Numbered from the stretch's first letter, positions 35,600 through 43,825 are shown. The stretch: 64,000 nt of DNA from Peptoniphilaceae bacterium (GCA_910589545.1 CAJUSY010000034.1:85203-149202); one strand, 5' to 3'. The notes: generated by a model not told the origin, from the sequence alone. Program-made: numbers and translations.

Positions 35600-35800
35600 A
35601 TGAGTAACGGAACAGTTAAATGGTTTAATTCTACAAAAGGATTTGGTTTTATTACAGGAGAAGATAACAAAGATATTTTTGTTCACCAAAGTTCAATTCA
35701 AGAAGAAGGATTCAGAACATTAGAAGAAGGACAAAAAGTTTCTTATGATGTTGAACCTTCTGATAAAGGCGACAGAGCAGTTAACGTAGTTAAATTATAA
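35600..35800 (+). CDS. csp: Cold-shock protein (CspA family)
   Basis: 66-aa single OB-fold RNA chaperone. RNP1 is KGFGFITGE and RNP2 is DIFVHQSSI, with the usual GTVKWFNSTKG start and PSDKGDRAVNVVKL end. Strong AAGGAGG. It has its own consensus promoter, a structured leader and a terminator, so it is transcribed alone and likely regulated post-transcriptionally. Confidence 0.97.
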   Translation: MSNGTVKWFNSTKGFGFITGEDNKDIFVHQSSIQEEGFRTLEEGQKVSYDVEPSDKGDRAVNVVKL

Positions 35801-35805
35801 TATTA

Positions 35806-35838
35806 CAAGGTCTAATCATTTTGGTTGGGCCTTTTTTA
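35806..35838 (+). terminator. Intrinsic terminator after csp
   Basis: AAGGTCTAATC pairs with GGTTGGGCCTT (G-U pairs included), followed by TTTT. Confidence 0.65.
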
Positions 35839-35908
35839 TTTTGAAAAAAATGGGTATATATATACTGTAGGAACGTCGAAATAATTTTAAATAAAGAAAG
35901 GATGCAAT

Positions 35909-36130
35909 ATGGCAAACACAGAACAAAAAATTATTGATTTAATTCCAGAAGAAATGAAGAACAAATTACCGGGATTTTTACAAGGTGGTGCACTATCAGA
36001 AATTGTAAACAAAGTAAAAGAACAACACCCTGATCTTTACAAAAAAGTTGAAGAATCGGAAGGTCAAATCCCAGAAGATGTAAAACAAAAATTGACAGAA
36101 GTTTTCAATAATTTCATTCAACAAAAGTAA
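35909..36130 (+). CDS. Small acidic soluble protein, unknown function
   Basis: 73 aa; ATG after AAAGGATG. Helical, Lys/Glu-rich, with a Pro-Gly turn (NKLPGFLQGGALSEIV) and IPEDVKQKLTEVFNNFI at the end. No signal peptide or membrane segment. Not recognised. It lies between the csp and nitroreductase units, with a weak hairpin terminator after it (36143-36177). Confidence 0.65.
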   Translation: MANTEQKIIDLIPEEMKNKLPGFLQGGALSEIVNKVKEQHPDLYKKVEESEGQIPEDVKQKLTEVFNNFIQQK

Positions 36131-36249
36131 TTCATTAGACATTCCAGTGTGTATGAAAGTGCATGCTGGTTTTTTCTTGTCAAAATATTACAAATTCCTC
36201 TAAATGTGATATATTAGTATTATATTTTGAAAACTATGGGAGGAATAAT

Positions 36250-36762
36250 ATGGATTTTGAAGAAATAATCAAAAATCGATATTCTTGCAAGAAATATAGC
36301 GACAAAAAGGTAGAAAAGGAAAAACTTGATAAGATTTTGGAAGCTGGAAGATTAGCTCCTACAGCGAAAAACTTGCAAGAACATCACATTTATGTAATAC
36401 AATCAGAAAAAAATTTGAAGAAAGTCGACGAAGTGACACCTTGTAGATATGGTGCAAGCACAGTTTTGCTTGTAACTTTTGATAAGACAAATGTGTTTAC
36501 ATATCCAGGAGGTAGCAGAGATTCCGGAGTAGAAGATGCTACAATAGTAGCCACTCATATGCTCCTTGCAGCGAAAAATCAAGGCGTGGAAAGTTGTTGG
36601 ATTAATTTTTTGGATCCAGACATTACACACAAGAAGTTCCGCCTTCCTGCACAAGAAGAAGTGCTAATGATGCTAGATCTTGGATATCCTGCAGAAGATT
36701 CTGAAATCAATCCACTTCACTACAAGAGAAAAGATTTGTCAGAAACAGTAACATTTATTTAG
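36250..36762 (+). CDS. Nitroreductase-family protein
   Basis: 170-aa FMN oxidoreductase. FEEIIKNRYSCKKYSDKKV is the N-terminal FMN loop, followed by ILEAGRLAPTAKNLQEHHIYVI, and the end VLMMLDLGYPAEDSEINP is the usual LGYP motif. It is shorter than the nitroreductase at 4886 and belongs to the compact putative-TM-nitroreductase-like group. ATG 36250 follows GGGAGGA. Its transcription would have stopped in a hairpin now split by the insertion sequence. Confidence 0.9.
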   Translation: MDFEEIIKNRYSCKKYSDKKVEKEKLDKILEAGRLAPTAKNLQEHHIYVIQSEKNLKKVDEVTPCRYGASTVLLVTFDKTNVFTYPGGSRDSGVEDATIVATHMLLAAKNQGVESCWINFLDPDITHKKFRLPAQEEVLMMLDLGYPAEDSEINPLHYKRKDLSETVTFI

Positions 36763-36834
36763 AATGCAGCAAAACGACTCAGCCACATTGATATGTACCC
36801 TCTTTACTGGACATCCAGTAAGGAGGGTATTTTT

Positions 36835-37401
36835 ATGAAATATAGTTATGAATTTAAAAGAGAATGTGTGCAGTTGTATAGAGAAGGTAAATGGCCTAAT
36901 ACACCTGAAGGAGTTAAAGAAAAGAGATTTCATGACACAATTAAAGAATGGTTTAAGTTAGAAGAAAAGCATGGTCCAGAAATTTTAAAACATGGAAATA
37001 ATATCGAGTGGACAACTGATGAAAAGCTAGAAGTGGTCAGCAAAGTATTAGCTGGAAACACAATAGGTTCTGTAGCAATTGAAATAGGAATTAATCGTGG
37101 ACAACTTTATTCATGGGTTAACAAGTATAAAAATTATGGATATAATGGTCTTGTAAATAAAAAGAGAGGTTGTAAGTCTAAAAATACAAGCATGAAAAAG
37201 AAAAATATCCATAAGCCAAGGAAACTTAATGAATCTGAAAGAGAAGAGCTCATAAGACTTAGAGCGGAAAATGAATATATAAAAGCAGAAAACGAAATAA
37301 TAAAAAAAGAGATCGCCTTGAGAGAAGAACGTTACGCTGCGCAACTCAAGGCGAAAAAGCAGCGATTGTCAAAGAACTTAAAGAAAAAGGATACAGACTA
37401 A
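36835..37401 (+). CDS. IS3-family transposase OrfA
   Basis: 188 aa. Two helix-turn-helix regions, the second being KVLAGNTIGSVAIEIGINRGQLYSWVNKY, bind the element ends. A leucine-zipper-like coiled coil (LRAENEYIKAENEIIKKEI) mediates multimerisation with OrfB. ATG 36835 after AGGAGGG. Near its end is GAAAAAG (37353-37359), the expected -1 slip site that fuses OrfA to OrfB. Confidence 0.92.
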   Translation: MKYSYEFKRECVQLYREGKWPNTPEGVKEKRFHDTIKEWFKLEEKHGPEILKHGNNIEWTTDEKLEVVSKVLAGNTIGSVAIEIGINRGQLYSWVNKYKNYGYNGLVNKKRGCKSKNTSMKKKNIHKPRKLNESEREELIRLRAENEYIKAENEIIKKEIALREERYAAQLKAKKQRLSKNLKKKDTD

Positions 37402-38219
37402 ACTATCTTTTAATAGCGATTGATTTGCCAAAATCAACATACTACTTTGAACTGAATAAAGTGGATAAGATAAAAGTTAAGAATCGCCCTATCGCAGATA
37501 AAATAACCGAAATATTTAACTTGCACAAAGGAAGATATGGTGTAAGAAGAGTGTATATGGAGTTAATAAATCAAGGGTATGTAATAAATCATAAAAAAGT
37601 TCAAAAGATCATGCATGAACTAAAACTATTTGGGAAAAGGTCTAAAGAGAAATATCACTCATATAAGGGAAAGATAGGTAAAGTTGCAGATAATATCATC
37701 AATAGAGAGTTCAAAGCAGACAGACCTTTACAAAAATGGACCACGGATGTATCTGAATTTAAATTTTCTTGGGGTAAATGCTACATATCTCCAATACTTG
37801 ATATGTATAGCAATGAGATTATCTCATATGACTTATCTCTAAGTCCTAATTTAAAACAAATATCGAATATGTTAAGAAAAGCATTTAGTAAATTTCCAAA
37901 ATTAAATAACTTGATACTACACTCAGATCAAGGTTGGCAATACCAACATAAATATTATGTTAATGAACTAAAAAAACATGGTATAAGACAATCAATGTCA
38001 AGAAAAGGGAATTGTTATGATAATTCCATTATGGAAACATTCTTTGGAAGATTAAAAAATGAAGTTTATTATGGCTGTGAAAAGAGCTATAGCTCCTATG
38101 AAGAATTTTCTAAAGCAATAGAGGAATACATCTATTATTACAATAACGAAAGAATTCAATCAAAAACAAAATGGATGCCACCTACAAAATATAGGTTAGC
38201 ATCCACTAGAACTAATTAA
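37353..38219 (+). CDS. IS3-family transposase OrfB (DDE integrase), made by -1 frameshift
   Basis: About 288 codons in the -1 frame relative to OrfA, entered at GAAAAAG and continuing GEKAAIVKELKEKGYRLNYL; a TTG at 37425 is the only start-like codon for independent translation. HTH_21-like segment HKGRYGVRRVYMELINQGY precedes an rve domain with all catalytic residues: WTTDVSEF (Asp), LHSDQGWQYQ (Asp) and NCYDNSIMETFFGRLKNE (Glu). No stops or truncation. Confidence 0.92.
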   Translation, partial: EKAAIVKELKEKGYRLNYLLIAIDLPKSTYYFELNKVDKIKVKNRPIADKITEIFNLHKGRYGVRRVYMELINQGYVINHKKVQKIMHELKLFGKRSKEKYHSYKGKIGKVADNIINREFKADRPLQKWTTDVSEFKFSWGKCYISPILDMYSNEIISYDLSLSPNLKQISNMLRKAFSKFPKLNNLILHSDQGWQYQHKYYVNELKKHGIRQSMSRKGNCYDNSIMETFFGRLKNEVYYGCEKSYSSYEEFSKAIEEYIYYYNNERIQSKTKWMPPTKYRLASTRTN

Positions 38220-38260
38220 TTAAATATTGTGTCCAGTTTTATGGGTACACATCACATTGA

Positions 38261-38806
38261 CTAAGTCGTTTTTAAATTGCTCACTTGATAGAAGTAGCTC
38301 GCTAATTCTTCAGTGCTTTCTACACCACCTTTTCTAATCCAATGTAAAATAATTCCCGAATTTAACGACAGAAAAACTTCCGTAGAATAATCTTTTGGCA
38401 AAAAAGGATGGTTCTCAATAGAATATTTTAATTCAGGAAGAGTATCAATCAGAGCCAACAAAAACTTTCTCAACGTATCGTTGATGTAATTGTATCTGTT
38501 CATCGTCAAAGCGTAAATGAAATCAAAATCATCCTTCACGTAATCGATAACTTTTTTGATAATATCAAAAGAATATTTGTTGCCTATTTTCTCATAAACC
38601 AAAATCTCCTTCAATTCTTCGAAGATTTCCTCCACTAAATTATCCACTAAACTCATCTTATCATCGTAGTGCAAATAAAAAGTCCCACGGTTGATGTGAG
38701 CTTGTTTGGTCAATTCACTCACAGAAATATCGTTCAAATCTTTTTCTTGTAATAAAATAGTCAACGCTTGTTTCAAATTTTGTTTCGTAGTTGTTTCTCT
38801 AATCAT
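38261..38806 (-). CDS. TetR-family transcriptional regulator
   Basis: 181 aa. N-terminal TetR helix-turn-helix ALTILLQEKDLNDISVSELTKQAHINRGTFYLHYDDKMS is typical of the group with a TetR_C_8-type effector domain. Preceded by AAGGAG. It is divergent from the following ABC ATPase/permease pair, and two AACANNNTGTT palindromes lie between them, so it probably represses that exporter and itself. Confidence 0.92.
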   Translation of the reverse strand: MIRETTTKQNLKQALTILLQEKDLNDISVSELTKQAHINRGTFYLHYDDKMSLVDNLVEEIFEELKEILVYEKIGNKYSFDIIKKVIDYVKDDFDFIYALTMNRYNYINDTLRKFLLALIDTLPELKYSIENHPFLPKDYSTEVFLSLNSGIILHWIRKGGVESTEELASYFYQVSNLKTT

Positions 38807-38822
38807 AAAAACTCCTTAAATC

Positions 38823-38901
38823 AACAAACTGTTTAATGTTGTTCTTGTTACAAATCTACTTTTACTATAAAATAATTTATAAGATAAATCAACACATTGT
38901 T
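38823..38901. promoter_or_regulatory. Paired AACANNNTGTT palindromes, probable TetR operators
   Basis: AACAAACTGTT at 38823-38833 and AACACATTGTT at 38891-38901 share AACA-N3-TGTT. The first is near the tetR start, the second is just before the ABC gene ribosome binding site. Centres are 68 bases apart. Confidence 0.5.
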
Positions 38902-38918
38902 CATATAAGAGGTGACAC

Positions 38919-39620
38919 ATGGCATACATTGAAATGAAAAACAGCTACAAACGCTACAAATCAGGACAAACTGAAATAATTGCGAACAACGACATATCAT
39001 TTGAAATAGAAAAAGGAGAATTGGCGATTATTCTTGGATCATCGGGAGCGGGCAAATCAACCGTTTTAAATATTCTCGGCGGAATGGATACAAATGACGA
39101 AGGAAATGTCCTCATAGATGGCAAGGACATCAGCACATTCAACGACAAACAACTAACAAACTACAGAAGAAATGACGTGGGATTTGTGTTCCAATTCTAT
39201 AATTTGGTTCCCAATCTTACAGCCAAAGAAAACGTGGAATTAGCATCTGAAATAGTCAAAGATGCATTGGATGCAACAGAAGTCTTACAATCAGTTGGCC
39301 TTGGCGAAAGAATCGACAACTTCCCAGCACAATTATCCGGAGGAGAACAACAACGTGTCGCAATCGCCCGTGCGGTTGCGAAAAACCCCAAGTTACTGTT
39401 GTGTGACGAGCCGACAGGTGCGTTGGATTATCACACAGGAAAACAAGTGTTGAAAATATTACAAGACATGGTTAGAAAAGAAGGGGCGACAGTCGTCATC
39501 GTTACCCACAACCAAGCGTTGGCGCCAATTGCAGACAGAGTTATTCACATGCACGATGCGAAAATTCGCGATATCGTGTTGAATCCTAATCCACAAAACA
39601 TAGAAACGTTGGAATATTAA
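38919..39620 (+). CDS. ABC transporter ATPase, LolD/MacB type
   Basis: 233 aa. Walker A GSSGAGKST, Q-loop FVFQFYNLVPNLTAKENV, signature LSGGEQQRVAIARAV, Walker B LLLCDEPTGALD and switch His in VIVTHNQAL are all intact. This motif set is that of the MacB/LolD (type VII, mechanotransmission) group, which pairs with FtsX-like permeases, as is the case here (next gene starts 1 base after its stop). Start after AGAGGTG. Confidence 0.95.
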   Translation: MAYIEMKNSYKRYKSGQTEIIANNDISFEIEKGELAIILGSSGAGKSTVLNILGGMDTNDEGNVLIDGKDISTFNDKQLTNYRRNDVGFVFQFYNLVPNLTAKENVELASEIVKDALDATEVLQSVGLGERIDNFPAQLSGGEQQRVAIARAVAKNPKLLLCDEPTGALDYHTGKQVLKILQDMVRKEGATVVIVTHNQALAPIADRVIHMHDAKIRDIVLNPNPQNIETLEY

Positions 39621-39621
39621 A

Positions 39622-42600
39622 ATGAAAAAGAAAACATTGAATAAGACGATTTTTAAATCGTTTATAGAATCTAAGGGACGATTTTTGTCGATAATGTTGT
39701 TGATGATGCTTGGTTCCATGACACTTGTCGCACTCAAAGTCACAGGGCCTGACATTGACAAAACAGCAAACAAATACTACGAGTATTACAATTTGTCAGA
39801 TGTCAACGTGATCGGCGATTATGGAATCAGCAAAGACGATGTCAAAGAGATTGACCAAGTCAAAAACATCGCAGACGTTGAGTACGGATATTTCTCTGAT
39901 GCGACGATAGATGACACTCCAACATCATTCAGAATTTTTTCCAATACGAAAAACATATCTAAGTTTGAGCTAGTAAGTGGAAATTTCCCTCAAAAAATCG
40001 GAGAAATAGCCCTCACCGACCAATACAAATCTAAATACAAAATCGGAGACAAAATAAAATTCAAAGAAAAAGACGAAGACAGTAAGATTTTGAAAAAACA
40101 AGAATACAAAATAACAGGATTTGTGAATTCAACAGAAATAGTCTCCAAGACAGCTTTGGGCAATTCTTCTGCAGGATCTGGGAACTTGGACGGTTACGCA
40201 GTTGTAACAGAAGACAACTTCGACACAGATGTCTACACTATTATGCGTGCTCGTTACAAAGATGTGCGTGGACTTAACTTCACAGACACAGAATACACCA
40301 GAAAAGTAGACAAACATCAAAAACAATTGGATGAAATCCTGAAAGACAACGGAAAACTCAGACTCGAAGAGATAAAATCCAAGGCAAACGACAAAATATC
40401 AAAATCCAATAAAAAAATCGAAGATGCCAAGAAAGAAATCGCAGATGCTGAGAAGAAATTATCCGACGGACAAAAGAAAATCGACGACGAAAAAGCAAAA
40501 CTAGTATCGGCACAAAAACAAATCGCAGACAAGGAATCTGTAATCAAGAATTCAAAATACCAAATCGAATCAGCAGAAAGTCGTCTTCAAGCAAAAAAGA
40601 AACAATTAGACGATGCGAAAGTTCAGCTTGACAACGGACAAAAACAGTTGGACTCTAAGAAAAAAGAAGTCGAAGCAAATAGAAAGAAGCTATCACAATC
40701 AAAAACAACCCTTGATGCCACGAAAGCAAAGCTTGATTCATCATACGCACAAATCCAACAAGGAAAAGCAAAGCTACAACAAGCAAAACAAAGCCTTGAA
40801 CAAAAGAAAGCAGAACTCAAAAAACAGGGAATAAATCCTGAAATTGTTCCGGAAATCCAACAAGCCGAAAGTTCAATCGCAGAACAATCTAAAATGATAC
40901 AACAATCCGAAGCTGAGTACAACCAAGGATTGGCGAAGTATAATCAGGGATTTGAACAATACGAATCTGGAATGAAAAAAATTGATGAATTCGACACAGC
41001 ACAAACTAAACTATCTGAAAAGAAAAAGCTCTATCAAAATTCTGTTGCGAAGTACAACGCCGGAAGAAATCAGCTTAACGCATCCAAAACAAAATACAAG
41101 AATGGAATAGCACAGCTGAACTCATCAAAAAAACAAATCCAAGAAGGACTTAACAAAATTTCATCGTCACAAAAAGAACTCGACGACAATAAAAAAGAAT
41201 TTGAAAATGAAAAGAAAAAAGCCGACGACAAAATACAAGATGCAGAATCCAAAATCCACGACGCACAAATAGAAATCGACGGATTGTCACTTCCAGAATA
41301 TTCGACATATACAAGAAGAACAATGCCTGGTGGAGACGGAATCAAAATGGTCGAAACTACATCTTCCGGAATTACTAAAGTAAGTAATTTGTTCCCAGTT
41401 GTGTTGTATCTTGTTGCAGCACTTGTAACCATCACAACGATGACTCGATTTGTACAGGAAGAACGAAACAACGCAGGAATACTCAAAGCACTTGGTTACG
41501 ATGACACAGATGTAATCAAAAAATTCGTAATATACGGACTTGTGTCGGGAGGATTGGGCACGATTTTGGGAACGCTACTTGGAATGTACGCACTTCCGTA
41601 CATTTTATGCTCATCACTACTGGCAAACATGACAATTCCACCGGTAAAATACGATTTTAGTTTCAAAATCCTTGGACTGTCGATACTATTTTCCATAGTT
41701 TGCAGTGTACTTCCAGCGGTTTACATCTCAATCAAGGAACTTCGTGAAACAGCGGCTCAACTTTTATTGCCGAAACCACCGACAAAAGGCTCCAAAATTT
41801 TCATGGAAAGAATCACACCATTGTGGAGCAGAATGACATTCACACAAAAAGTCACAGCCCGTAATATCTTTAGATACAAGCAAAGAATGTTCATGACTAT
41901 ATTCGGCGTTGCGGGATCTGTCGCATTATTGTTCGCAGGACTTGGAATATCTTCATCAATCAAAGGCATCCAAACCAAACAATACGGACAAATCATACAA
42001 TACGATGCAGTTGTTTTAAAGAAAGATTTCGTCACAGAAAAAGAACAAACGACAATCGACAATTTGCTTAAATCCGACGAAATACAAGGCTACATTCCAA
42101 TTCGATTTGAAACCATAACAGAGAAAATCAAAGGCATAGAAGACGAACAAACACTATCCATGCTCGTCACACACACCGACACATTTTCTCCTTATATTAA
42201 CTTGGAACACAAAAACTCCGAAGACAAACTCAAAATAACGAACGACGGAGTAGTTATTTCACAAAAACTAGCCGACTTAACGGATAAAAAAGTAGGCGAC
42301 ACCATAACATTAAAAGTTTTAAACAAAGACAGGGATTTCAAAATAGCACAAATCACCAAAATGTACGCAGGACACTTCGTATTCATGAGTGACGATTATT
42401 TTGCAAAAGTTACAGGCGACAAACCAGCGAACAACAGCTATTTCATATCACTCAAAGATAAATCAAAATCAAACGTTGAAAAAGTTACAGCAAAATTCAT
42501 GGCATCAAATGGAATAAAAGCAGTATCACAAAACACCAACATCATCATACAAGTTCAAACCATGACCAACTCGCTAACAAAAGTAATGACGGTGTTGACC

Positions 42601-42975
42601 ATAATGTCGCTATTACTTGCTATGGTAATACTCTACAACTTAACCAATATAAACGTAGCAGAAAGAATAAGAGAATTATCCACGATAAAAGTCCTGGGAT
42701 TTTTCAACAACGAAGTAACCATGTACATCTATCGTGAGACGATTTGCTTGTCGATAATCGGCATAATCGCAGGAATATTTGGAGGAAAAATATTGCACAA
42801 AGTAATCCTCAACAAAGTAGCCCCAGCGGAAATATTTTTCAACCCAAATATCGAAGCGTGGGTATATATTCTACCGATACTTTTGGTAATAGGAATACTT
42901 TACGTATTGGGAGTAATAGTCAACCACAAATTGAAAAAAGTAGATATGCTTGAAGCATTAAAATCAGTAGATTAG
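39622..42975 (+). CDS. FtsX-type ABC permease with large extracytoplasmic coiled coil
   Basis: 1117 aa. One N-terminal membrane helix (about residues 18-40) and a MacB_PCD-like extracellular domain are followed by about 320 residues (about 235-555) of Lys/Glu/Gln/Ala-rich heptads that should form a long coiled-coil hairpin. FtsX helices lie at about 592-720. A second extracellular domain and the last helices (about 1005-1105) follow, ending KKVDMLEALKSVD. The DABB/YhgE-like size fits Firmicute exporters or surface-remodelling systems. Substrate unknown; control by the adjacent TetR protein is likely. Confidence 0.88.
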   Translation: MKKKTLNKTIFKSFIESKGRFLSIMLLMMLGSMTLVALKVTGPDIDKTANKYYEYYNLSDVNVIGDYGISKDDVKEIDQVKNIADVEYGYFSDATIDDTPTSFRIFSNTKNISKFELVSGNFPQKIGEIALTDQYKSKYKIGDKIKFKEKDEDSKILKKQEYKITGFVNSTEIVSKTALGNSSAGSGNLDGYAVVTEDNFDTDVYTIMRARYKDVRGLNFTDTEYTRKVDKHQKQLDEILKDNGKLRLEEIKSKANDKISKSNKKIEDAKKEIADAEKKLSDGQKKIDDEKAKLVSAQKQIADKESVIKNSKYQIESAESRLQAKKKQLDDAKVQLDNGQKQLDSKKKEVEANRKKLSQSKTTLDATKAKLDSSYAQIQQGKAKLQQAKQSLEQKKAELKKQGINPEIVPEIQQAESSIAEQSKMIQQSEAEYNQGLAKYNQGFEQYESGMKKIDEFDTAQTKLSEKKKLYQNSVAKYNAGRNQLNASKTKYKNGIAQLNSSKKQIQEGLNKISSSQKELDDNKKEFENEKKKADDKIQDAESKIHDAQIEIDGLSLPEYSTYTRRTMPGGDGIKMVETTSSGITKVSNLFPVVLYLVAALVTITTMTRFVQEERNNAGILKALGYDDTDVIKKFVIYGLVSGGLGTILGTLLGMYALPYILCSSLLANMTIPPVKYDFSFKILGLSILFSIVCSVLPAVYISIKELRETAAQLLLPKPPTKGSKIFMERITPLWSRMTFTQKVTARNIFRYKQRMFMTIFGVAGSVALLFAGLGISSSIKGIQTKQYGQIIQYDAVVLKKDFVTEKEQTTIDNLLKSDEIQGYIPIRFETITEKIKGIEDEQTLSMLVTHTDTFSPYINLEHKNSEDKLKITNDGVVISQKLADLTDKKVGDTITLKVLNKDRDFKIAQITKMYAGHFVFMSDDYFAKVTGDKPANNSYFISLKDKSKSNVEKVTAKFMASNGIKAVSQNTNIIIQVQTMTNSLTKVMTVLTIMSLLLAMVILYNLTNINVAERIRELSTIKVLGFFNNEVTMYIYRETICLSIIGIIAGIFGGKILHKVILNKVAPAEIFFNPNIEAWVYILPILLVIGILYVLGVIVNHKLKKVDMLEALKSVD

Positions 42976-42984
42976 TTAATATGG

Positions 42985-43167
42985 AAAGTAGAAAACCATG
43001 CTTGCACGAATATCTAGATTACGAAAATAAATAAATTCTAAGCTTGCAATCCTAAAATCGCAAACTCGCTGACGCTCAAACAGTGCGATTTTTTAACGGA
43101 TTGCTTCGCTTGAATTTATAAATATTTTCTCCATATGATATTCTAAGCAAACATGGTAATCTACTTT
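42985..43167. repeat. Long-hairpin intergenic element, copy 2
   Basis: Outer arm pairs: AAAGTAGA with TCTACTTT, ACCATG with CATGGT, TTGC with GCAA, and GAATATC with GATATTC. Inner helices: GCAATCC (43046-43052) with GGATTGC (43098-43104), and AAAATCGCA (43054-43062) with TGCGATTTT (43084-43092). The loop is ACTCGCTGACGCTCAAACAG. It follows the permease stop by 9 bases and could also serve as its terminator. Confidence 0.8.
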
Positions 43168-43215
43168 TTTCAATTCTATAAAAAGGGGAGAGGGGTTTCG
43201 CAGGACATATACATC
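43162..43215. repeat. G-rich spacer repeat, copy A
   Basis: About 54 bases starting CTACTTTTTTCAATTCTATA, then GGGGAGAGGGG, TTTCGCAGGAC and TATACATC. Near-identical to 43436-43489; it sits between hairpin copies 2 and 3. Confidence 0.85.
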
Positions 43216-43228
43216 GTACAGGGACTAA

Positions 43229-43408
43229 CAAAACAAGAAAAGTCGTAGCACATTCGTCTGGCTTACAAAAATTGGAAAATTCTAATCTCAAAATCCTAAA
43301 ATTTGAAGCACGCTAACGCTTACGCAGTCAAATTTCTGGCGGATTTTTTCGATTGAATTTTGCACAATTTTTTCCAGATGACTCATTTAGCTACGATCTT
43401 TTTTGTTT
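43229..43408. repeat. Long-hairpin intergenic element, copy 3
   Basis: Outer helix TCGTAGC (43243-43249) pairs with GCTACGA (43390-43396), extended by AAACAAGAAAAG against TCTTTTTTGTTT. Inner helices: AAAATCC (43290-43296) with GGATTTT (43341-43347), and AAATTTGA (43299-43306) with TCAAATTT (43328-43335). The loop AGCACGCTAACGCTTACGCA keeps the CGCTNACGCT core. Confidence 0.8.
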
Positions 43409-43435
43409 ATTTCATTACAATCTTTTTATGTTTTC

Positions 43436-43489
43436 TACTTTTTTCAATTCTATAAAGGGGAGAGGGGGTTTCGCAGGACGTATACATCA
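43436..43489. repeat. G-rich spacer repeat, copy B
   Basis: Second copy of the CTACTTTTTTCAATTCTATA ... GGGGAGAGGGGG ... GCAGGACGTATACATC block, between hairpin copies 3 and 4. Confidence 0.85.
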
Positions 43490-43501
43490 CACAAGGACAG
43501 G

Positions 43502-43685
43502 GAAACACAAAAACTCGTAAAACGCTCATCTGTCTACAAAAATTGATAAATTCATCGCTTATGAAACTAAAATTGTGAACTCGCCTTCGGCTCAGACAGC
43601 ACAATTTTTAACGTTTCATTTCGCTAGAATTTATTCTAATTTTTTCCGAATGATTCGCTTATTTACGATGTTTTTGGTTTGTTTC
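43502..43685. repeat. Long-hairpin intergenic element, copy 4
   Basis: Outer arms GAAACA...AAAAAC.TCGTAAA (43502-43521) pair with TTTACGATGTTTTT...TGTTTC (43663-43685). Inner helices: ATGAAAC (43561-43567) with GTTTCAT (43613-43619), and AAAATTGTG (43569-43577) with CACAATTTT (43600-43608). The loop contains its own GCC-TTC-GGC mini-stem where other copies have GC-TNAC-GC. No third spacer follows; the remaining 140 bases before the peptidase gene are plain AT-rich DNA. Confidence 0.8.
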
Positions 43686-43825
43686 AATGTTAACTTACTC
43701 AACAAAATTACCGTTATATTTTTTAAAACCAATATAAACCTCAACTTTCCCACCCCACAACTCCCAAAACCCACATATTGTGGTAAAATAAAAGAAAAAT
43801 CGAAATCGAAATATAGGAGAACGAA

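Larger units (their letters stand above)
36792..38252 (+). mobile_element. Complete IS3-family (IS150-like) insertion sequence
   Basis: Terminal inverted repeats begin TGTACCC at 36794 and end GGGTACA at 38249; they extend as imperfect repeats over about 20 bases (TGTACCCTCTTTACTGGACA against TGTACCCATAAAACTGGACA). Two overlapping-frame ORFs encode OrfA and OrfB with an intact DDE core. CACATTGA occurs directly on both sides (36784-36791 and 38253-38260) and is best read as an 8-base target duplication. The 2-3 bases between it and the inverted repeats are then part of the element. Appears functional. Confidence 0.9.
36770..38274. terminator. Former bidirectional terminator, split by an insertion sequence
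   Basis: Left of the element is AAAACGACTCAG followed by CCACATTGA; right of it is CACATTGA then CTAAGTCGTTTTT. Removing the element and one CACATTGA gives a stem AAAACGACTCAG/CTAAGTCGTTTT with a single mismatch, a nine-base loop CCACATTGA and a T-run: a good terminator between the convergent nitroreductase and TetR genes. The insertion is exactly in the loop. Confidence 0.65.

Noticed and set aside
36794..38249. 3-base target duplication for the insertion sequence
   Set aside because: Flanking triplets ATA and CAT do not match; the 8-base CACATTGA direct repeat explains the flanks and the rebuilt terminator better.
42985..43685. CRISPR-like or short-ORF interpretation of the tandem repeats
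   Set aside because: Units are about 250 bases with imperfect hairpins and no unique 30-40-base spacers; minus-strand ORFs here have no ribosome binding sites and simply cross the repeats.
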